DNA of 7,461 nucleotides from an uncultured Burkholderiales bacterium (GTDB lineage: Bacteria; Pseudomonadota; Gammaproteobacteria; Burkholderiales; Burkholderiaceae): NCBI GenBank assembly GCA_946480465.1, contig CAMLJY010000162.1:1-7461 (forward strand). Direction: 5' to 3'. Positions 1 through 7,461 of this stretch are shown piece by piece. Every line of letters starts with the position of its first letter. The first letter of the stretch is position 1. A program made the translations under genes and the position numbers. A model generated the notes under the pieces. It was given only the letters and a program-made list of their open reading frames with translations, was not told the origin of the DNA and did not search any database.

Positions 1-371
1 ATGGCCTTGAAGTGCTGGTAGATGCCTTCCTGCGAAGGCTTGTTGTAGTAGGGCACGACCTGCAGCGTGCAGTCGGCACCGACGGACTTCGAGTAGCGGG
101 TGAGTTCGATCGCTTCGCGGGTCGAATTGGCGCCGGCACCGGCCATGATGGGCACGCGGCCGGCGGCGTGCTCGACGGCGATGCGGATGATCTCGCAGTG
201 CTCTTCGACCGAAACGGTGGGCGATTCGCCGGTGGTGCCGACGACGCCGATGCAGTCCGTGCCTTCGGCGATATGCCAGTCGATCAGGCGGCGCAGCCCG
301 GCGTAATCGACCGAGCCGTCTTCCTGCATCGGCGTCACCAACGCGACGATGCTGCCAACAATGGGTTTCAT
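1..371 (-). CDS. dapA: 4-hydroxy-tetrahydrodipicolinate synthase (DHDPS), N-terminal 123 residues; 3' end outside window
   Basis: DapA condenses pyruvate with L-aspartate-4-semialdehyde, the first committed step of the diaminopimelate/lysine pathway, in the cytoplasm. The minus-strand translation opens [15 protein letters not shown] and carries the family landmarks. GTTGES at residues 45-50 holds the Thr pair (T46, T47) matching E. coli T44/T45. [10 protein letters not shown] at 107-116 holds Y109, matching the E. coli Y107 of the proton relay. The constant two-residue offset from E. coli supports the start at 371. The Schiff-base lysine (about residue 163) and the rest of the TIM barrel lie beyond the left edge; the family is usually about 290-300 residues, so about 40% is visible. 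No frameshift is seen. The gene sits 39 nt downstream of the methyltransferase on the same strand. Other aldolases of the same superfamily (NanA, KDG aldolase) are possible in principle, but the match to DapA is close. Confidence 0.96.
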   Translation of the reverse strand, partial: MKPIVGSIVALVTPMQEDGSVDYAGLRRLIDWHIAEGTDCIGVVGTTGESPTVSVEEHCEIIRIAVEHAAGRVPIMAGAGANSTREAIELTRYSKSVGADCTLQVVPYYNKPSQEGIYQHFKA

Positions 372-399
372 GCGCATTCCTTGCAAGCGGGCGATTTTA
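372..399 (-). promoter_or_regulatory. dapA leader: -10 box and Shine-Dalgarno
   Basis: Read on the minus strand, AAGGA (382 to 378) lies 6 nt before the dapA ATG, an ideal Shine-Dalgarno that fixes the start. A TAAAAT hexamer (399 to 394) matches sigma-70 -10 at five of six bases and stands out in this GC-rich DNA. It would start transcription near 387, giving a leader of about 16 nt. No convincing -35 is seen at 16-18 bp spacing, where the sequence falls at the end of the methyltransferase gene. dapA could therefore be transcribed alone as well as by read-through from the methyltransferase. The RBS is well supported; the promoter is inferred. Confidence 0.55.
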
Positions 400-410
400 G
401 CCGCGAGCCG

Positions 411-980
411 TCAGGCCGCTGCCGGGGGCAACCTGGGTGGGAGCACAGGGGCAGGGGAAGGTTTCAGCGCGACGATGCGCTGAACGAAGCGCGGAGGCGC
501 GTCGAGGAAGCCGTCTTCGTAGCCCAGCACGCGCCAGTCCCGGCACACTGCCAGCAGTTCGCCAGGCTCCAGCAGAAAGTCCGGCCGGCTGGGGCGGCCC
601 ACCGTCTCGTTGCCGCGGGCAAAGGTTTCGTAGACCAGCAGGCCGCCAGGCCGCACGGCGCCCATCAACTGCGGCCACAGCGGCCGCCACAGGTAGTTGG
701 TGACCAGCACCAGGTCGAACTGCCGGCCGGCCAGCGGCCACGGGCTGGATTCGATGTCGGCGACCATGACCTCGGCCACCGCGCGCAGCGGCGCCACGGC
801 CGCGGCGTCGCGGTCGAGCGCCGTCACGGCCAGGCCGGCGTCGGCCAGCCAGCGCACGTGGCGGCCGCTGCCGCAGGCGACGTCCAGCGCGCTGCTGCCA
901 GGGCGCATCAGGTGCTGCCAGCGCAGCAGCCAGGGGGAGGGGGACGGCCCTGTGGGGGGCGAAGATGCGGTTGCGCTCAT
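411..980 (-). CDS. class I SAM-dependent methyltransferase (substrate unknown)
   Basis: This 189-residue cytoplasmic protein has the Rossmann-fold SAM-binding core. Motif I is LDVACGSGR (residues 32-40), the glycine-rich loop that binds the SAM amino acid moiety. An acidic residue at the end of strand 2 (D56 in ALDRD, 54-58) would bind the ribose hydroxyls, and VADIES (73-78) supplies the motif II acid. FDLVLVTNYLWRP (88-100) is the motif IV strand and loop, and RPGGLLVYETF (110-120) is the motif VI region. The tail (about 173-189) is Pro/Ala-rich and probably disordered. It resembles small TehB-like or Methyltransf_25-type enzymes, but nothing visible identifies the substrate, so no symbol is given. 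It is followed by dapA after 39 nt and may be co-transcribed with it; it diverges from parE. No Shine-Dalgarno precedes the ATG, so the start rests on motif I position and the lack of a better candidate. Confidence 0.85.
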   Translation of the reverse strand: MSATASSPPTGPSPSPWLLRWQHLMRPGSSALDVACGSGRHVRWLADAGLAVTALDRDAAAVAPLRAVAEVMVADIESSPWPLAGRQFDLVLVTNYLWRPLWPQLMGAVRPGGLLVYETFARGNETVGRPSRPDFLLEPGELLAVCRDWRVLGYEDGFLDAPPRFVQRIVALKPSPAPVLPPRLPPAAA

Positions 981-1067
981 CGCCCGCGAATGTAGCGGCG
1001 GCTGGCTTTGCGCCGTGCCTTGTGGCGGGCGGGGGCAGCCGGACCGCGTTCCCTAGAATCCGCCGCC
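981..1067. promoter_or_regulatory. divergent promoter region between the methyltransferase and parE
   Basis: This 87-bp gap must hold the start signals for both flanking genes. Toward parE, TAGAAT (1054-1059, five of six matches to the -10 consensus) ends 8 nt before the ATG. Toward the methyltransferase, TACATT (994 to 989 on the minus strand, also five of six) ends 8 nt before its ATG. Initiation 6-9 nt after a -10 box would place each transcript start at or next to the ATG. Neither gene has a Shine-Dalgarno. No good -35 hexamer is found at 16-18 bp from either box. The hexamers are seen directly; their promoter activity and the leaderless reading are inferences. Confidence 0.45.
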
Positions 1068-3050
<1,983 letters not shown>

Positions 3051-3094
3051 CGCCTGGTTTCCCGCTCAGGGCTGACCCGATCTAGGGTTTGCCT

Positions 3095-3122
3095 GCCCGG
3101 TCTTTCCTGGGATTGACCGGGC
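3095..3122. repeat. perfect 8-bp inverted repeat with 12-nt spacer between parE and the protease gene
   Basis: GCCCGGTC (3095-3102) and GACCGGGC (3115-3122) are exact reverse complements separated by 12 nt. The hairpin is not followed by a T-run on either strand, so it is a weak candidate for an intrinsic terminator of parE. The right arm overlaps the TTGACC hexamer that could be the -35 of the downstream protease gene, so an operator is an alternative. The repeat is directly visible; its role is not known. Confidence 0.5.
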
Positions 3123-3166
3123 TTGGCTGCATCGGAAACATCGGCGTTCTCCGCCCTAGAGCAGGA
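3113..3166 (+). promoter_or_regulatory. candidate promoter and RBS of the S8 protease gene
   Basis: TTGACC (3113-3118) matches the sigma-70 -35 consensus at five of six bases. At 17-bp spacing lies AAACAT (3136-3141), a mediocre -10 (three of six). Initiation near 3148 would give a leader of about 28 nt. AGGA (3163-3166) lies 9 nt before the ATG at 3176 and supports that start. An alternative -10-like TAGAGC (3157-3162) is weaker. The RBS is fairly good; the promoter is tentative. Confidence 0.35.
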
Positions 3167-3175
3167 CCCGCCATC

Positions 3176-4741
3176 ATGTTCCGATACAGCTCCGTCATGG
3201 CCGCGGTGGGCGCGGCACTTGGTCTCGTCACGGCCGCCGGCTTGTGGCCGGCGGCGGCCTACGCACAAAGCAATGCCAGGGTCACCGTCGCGGTCGGCCA
3301 CAAGGCCGGCAGCGCCGCTGCCGTGCGGCACGAGGTCGGCAAGGCCGGTGGCCGGGTGCTGCAGGACATGGCCGCGGCCGATGCCCTGGTCGTCGAGTTG
3401 CCTGCCAAGTCGGTGAGCGCACTGGCCAAGAACAAGAACGTCGACTTCGTCGACGGCGGCGTGCCGCGTCGCATCCAGGGTCAGCGCGCGGTGCGCAGCG
3501 GTGTCCCCGGGCCGCAGGTGGTGCCCTACGGCATCGCGATGGTGCAGGCAGACCAGGTGTCCGACGGTGCCGCCGGCAACCGCACGCTGTGCATCGTGGA
3601 CTCGGGCATCAACGCCTCGCACGAGGACCTGGCCGGCGTCCCGATGACGGGCGAGAACTTCACCAAGTCCGGCACCTGGGACAGCGACGAGAACTCCCAT
3701 GGCACCCACGTGGCGGGCACCGTCGCGGCGCTGAACAACGGCGTGGGCGTGGTCGGCGTCGCGCCCTCGGGCAAGCTGCGGCTGCACATCGCCAAGGTGT
3801 TCGATGCCTCCGGCAGCGCCAGCAGCGTGACGGTGGCCCGCGCGATGATGAGTTGCTGGGAGGCCGGTGCGCACGTCGTCAGCATGTCGCTGGGCGGCGA
3901 AGAGGCCAGTCCGATCGAAACCCGCATTTCCGCGCTGCTGGCCAAGAAGGGCCTGCTGCTGATCGCGGCGGCCGGCAACGACGGCAACACCGCCACCTCA
4001 TACCCGGCCGGGTTCACCGAGGTGGTCTCGGTGGCGGCCATCGACCAGAACCGCGCGCTGGCCAGCTTCTCCCAGGTCAATGCCGATGTCGAACTGGCCG
4101 CACCTGGCGTGGGCGTGATGTCGACGGTGCCGGCCTTCAGCCAGGCCGGCGCCACGCTGAACGTGGGCGGGCAGGGCTATGCGGCACTGGGCATGGAGGG
4201 CTCGCCGCTGGTGAGCGGGGCCGGCGCGCTGGCGGACTTCGGCCTGGGCAACACAGTCACCGCGGGCGGCATGTCCGGCAAGGTGTGCCTGATCAAGCGC
4301 GGCGAGATCAGCTTCGCGCAGAAGGTGCTGAACTGCCAGGCCAGCGGCGGCACCGGCGCGGTGGTGTTCAACAACACCGCCGGCGCGCTGTCCGGCACGC
4401 TCGGCACCACGGTGACGAGCATTCCCTCGGTCGGCATCACGCAGGCCGATGGCGAGGCGCTGCTGCAGTCCGGGCTCGGCCAGGCGGCCGACCTGGCCGT
4501 CTTCATGCTGCCCGACCTGTACGCGGCCTACAACGGCACCTCGATGGCGACGCCGCATGCCTCGGCGGTGGCGGCGCTGGTGTGGAGCCACCACCCGGGC
4601 TGCAGTGCCGCCCAGGTGCGCAAGGCCCTGGCCGACAGCGCGCTCGACCTCGGCGACGCCGGTCGCGATCCTAAGTTCGGCCACGGCCTGGTGCAGGCCA
4701 AGGCGGCACTCGACCGGCTGGCCCTGGGCTGCGGCCAGTGA
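3176..4741 (+). CDS. secreted S8-family (subtilisin-like) serine protease with inserted PA domain
   Basis: This is a predicted exported endopeptidase of 521 residues. It starts with a Sec signal peptide: n-region MFRYSS, a hydrophobic stretch at about 7-28, and probable signal peptidase I cleavage at AYA|QS (30/31). Residues about 35-98 look like an I9-type propeptide. The triad is D142 (VDSGIN), H175 (NSHGTHVAGT) and S456 (NGTSMATPHAS), with oxyanion Asn N268 (AAAGNDGN). Between N268 and S456 lie 187 residues, against about 65 in subtilisin BPN'. The extra part, about 325-440, looks like a protease-associated (PA) domain (GKVCLIKRGEISFAQKV, GAVVFNN). C371 and C387 could form a disulfide. No C-terminal sorting or PPC domain follows the catalytic core. 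The ATG at 3176 is preferred over the in-frame ATG at 3089: it has an AGGA and puts the signal peptide at the N-terminus. The physiological substrate is unknown. It has its own terminator. Confidence 0.93.
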   Translation: MFRYSSVMAAVGAALGLVTAAGLWPAAAYAQSNARVTVAVGHKAGSAAAVRHEVGKAGGRVLQDMAAADALVVELPAKSVSALAKNKNVDFVDGGVPRRIQGQRAVRSGVPGPQVVPYGIAMVQADQVSDGAAGNRTLCIVDSGINASHEDLAGVPMTGENFTKSGTWDSDENSHGTHVAGTVAALNNGVGVVGVAPSGKLRLHIAKVFDASGSASSVTVARAMMSCWEAGAHVVSMSLGGEEASPIETRISALLAKKGLLLIAAAGNDGNTATSYPAGFTEVVSVAAIDQNRALASFSQVNADVELAAPGVGVMSTVPAFSQAGATLNVGGQGYAALGMEGSPLVSGAGALADFGLGNTVTAGGMSGKVCLIKRGEISFAQKVLNCQASGGTGAVVFNNTAGALSGTLGTTVTSIPSVGITQADGEALLQSGLGQAADLAVFMLPDLYAAYNGTSMATPHASAVAALVWSHHPGCSAAQVRKALADSALDLGDAGRDPKFGHGLVQAKAALDRLALGCGQ

Positions 4742-4771
4742 CGCGGCGGCACTGAGGCGACGATACTGATG

Positions 4772-4797
4772 CGGGGCCGCCCATGCGGCCCCGTTTT
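4772..4797 (+). terminator. intrinsic (Rho-independent) terminator of the protease gene
   Basis: A perfect 9-bp stem, CGGGGCCGC (4772-4780) with GCGGCCCCG (4785-4793), encloses a CCAT tetraloop and is followed directly by TTTT (4794-4797). It begins 30 nt after the protease stop codon. The T-run is on the plus strand only, so it acts toward parC. The stem is very stable although the U-tract is short. It separates the protease transcript from the acetyltransferase gene. Confidence 0.88.
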
Positions 4798-4827
4798 GCA
4801 TTCCCCACCACTCTGCTTGCCTGCCCC

Positions 4828-5367
4828 ATGAGCGATGCACCGGCACGGCTGCGCCTGCGCCCGACGATGCTGTCCGACCTGGACTTCGTGATCACGGTCG
4901 AGACCGATGCCCGCAACCTGCCCTTCATCACCCCTTGGGAGCGCACCCAGCACGAGGCGGCGGTGCGGATCCCGGACTTCCGCCACTTCATCCTCGAGGC
5001 CGGCCCCGAGTACGAGCGCGCCGGCTTCGTCATCCTGCAAGGCTGCCGCAACCCGCACCGCAGCGTGGAGCTCAAGCGCATCGTGCTGCAGCCGAAGGGG
5101 CAGGGCCTGGGGCGGGCCTGCGTGCGCCTGCTCAAGCGCATGGCCTTCCGCGACCTGAAGGCGCACCGCTTCTGGCTGGACGTGAAGTCGCTGAATGCGC
5201 GGGCGCTGGCGCTCTATGCGAGCGAAGGCTTCGTCGAGGAAGGGCGGCTGCGCGAGAGCGTGCGCGTCAACGTGGACGGTGCGGACGGCTACGACTCGCT
5301 GATCGTGATGAGCATGCTGGACCGCGAATTCCACGCCCGCGTGGCACTGGGCGACGAGCCGGTCTGA
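4828..5367 (+). CDS. GNAT-family N-acetyltransferase
   Basis: This is a 179-residue cytoplasmic protein of the Gcn5-related acetyltransferase fold, which moves an acetyl group from acetyl-CoA to an amine. Motif A is visible: strand LKRIVL (82-87) followed by the CoA pyrophosphate loop QPKGQGLG (88-95, Q-x-x-G-x-G/A type) and helix [12 protein letters not shown]. Motif B is [21 protein letters not shown] (115-135), with N123 and Y130 at positions typical of the family, then the EEGRLRES strand. This order resembles the RimJ/RimL and SpeG-like Acetyltransf_3 group, but the substrate cannot be read from the sequence. The ATG at 4828 is preferred. The in-frame ATG at 4783 lies in the loop of the upstream terminator and would add 15 unconserved residues. 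No clear Shine-Dalgarno or promoter is seen; parC follows after 100 nt. Confidence 0.9.
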   Translation: MSDAPARLRLRPTMLSDLDFVITVETDARNLPFITPWERTQHEAAVRIPDFRHFILEAGPEYERAGFVILQGCRNPHRSVELKRIVLQPKGQGLGRACVRLLKRMAFRDLKAHRFWLDVKSLNARALALYASEGFVEEGRLRESVRVNVDGADGYDSLIVMSMLDREFHARVALGDEPV

Positions 5368-5467
5368 AGCGGCCGGCGCGAACACCGCCGCGTCGGCGGC
5401 GCCTTCAAACCCCGGCAGAATGCGGCGCCCGAAGTGCTCAACGCGCACCTCAGCCTTCGCCTCTCGC
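5368..5467 (+). promoter_or_regulatory. GNAT-parC intergenic region with possible parC -10 box
   Basis: This 100-bp gap holds a short hairpin, CCGCCG (5385-5390) with CGGCGG (5394-5399) around a 3-nt loop, with no T-run after it, so it is not a convincing terminator. CAGAAT (5416-5421, four of six matches to the -10 consensus) resembles the TAGAAT upstream of parE and would give a parC leader of about 40 nt. No recognisable -35 or Shine-Dalgarno is present. parC may be transcribed from here, by read-through from the acetyltransferase gene, or both. Confidence 0.25.

Positions 5468-7461
<1,994 letters not shown>

Noticed and set aside
12..995. 327-codon plus-strand open frame across dapA and the methyltransferase
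   Set aside because: It is antisense to two genes with clear family motifs and has the same low-complexity Arg/Ala/Gly/His composition; no domain is recognisable.
1008..1067. Upstream in-frame ATG at 1008 as the parE start
   Set aside because: It adds 20 unconserved residues, lies upstream of the TAGAAT box, and the known ParE N-terminal pattern begins just after the ATG at 1068.
3244..4674. 476-codon plus-strand open frame overlapping the protease in another frame
   Set aside because: The product is an Arg/Gly/Gln/His-rich run typical of a frame-shifted high-GC gene, whereas the overlapping frame has a complete signal peptide and catalytic triad.
5385..5399. Short GC hairpin after the GNAT gene as an intrinsic terminator
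   Set aside because: The 6-bp stem is followed by GC-rich sequence with no T-run; such short palindromes are expected by chance at this GC content.

Overview
The window is GC-rich bacterial chromosome (GC strongly favoured at third codon positions) with housekeeping genes. Protein resemblance, gene content and AT-rich -10-like boxes close to start codons suggest a betaproteobacterium, probably Burkholderiales of the Rubrivivax/Leptothrix/Methylibium kind. This placement is an inference from recall, not from a database search.

Layout: on the minus strand, a class I SAM-dependent methyltransferase (980 to 411) is followed after 39 nt by dapA, the first enzyme of the lysine/diaminopimelate branch, which runs off the left edge (371 to 1). 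An 87-bp divergent region separates this pair from parE (1068-3050, topoisomerase IV subunit B). Downstream on the plus strand lie a secreted subtilisin-like serine protease with an inserted PA domain (3176-4741), a strong intrinsic terminator (4772-4797), a GNAT-family N-acetyltransferase (4828-5367) and parC (5468 to the right edge, topoisomerase IV subunit A, C-terminus missing).

How they work together: ParE and ParC form the ParC2ParE2 heterotetramer that decatenates daughter chromosomes and relaxes supercoils. Their genes share a strand but are separated by about 2.4 kb holding two genes with no evident role in topoisomerase function. The protease has its own ribosome binding site, a candidate promoter and its own terminator, so it looks like an independent unit. 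The methyltransferase and dapA may be co-transcribed, though dapA also has its own good -10 box and Shine-Dalgarno sequence.

No RNA gene, mobile element, CRISPR array or phage signature was seen. I do not see a new multi-gene system. The observations most worth checking are the matched -10-to-ATG geometry of the divergent methyltransferase/parE pair (possible leaderless transcripts), an inverted repeat overlapping the candidate protease promoter, the PA-domain protease between parE and parC, and the Thr/Asp state of the ParC quinolone-determining positions.
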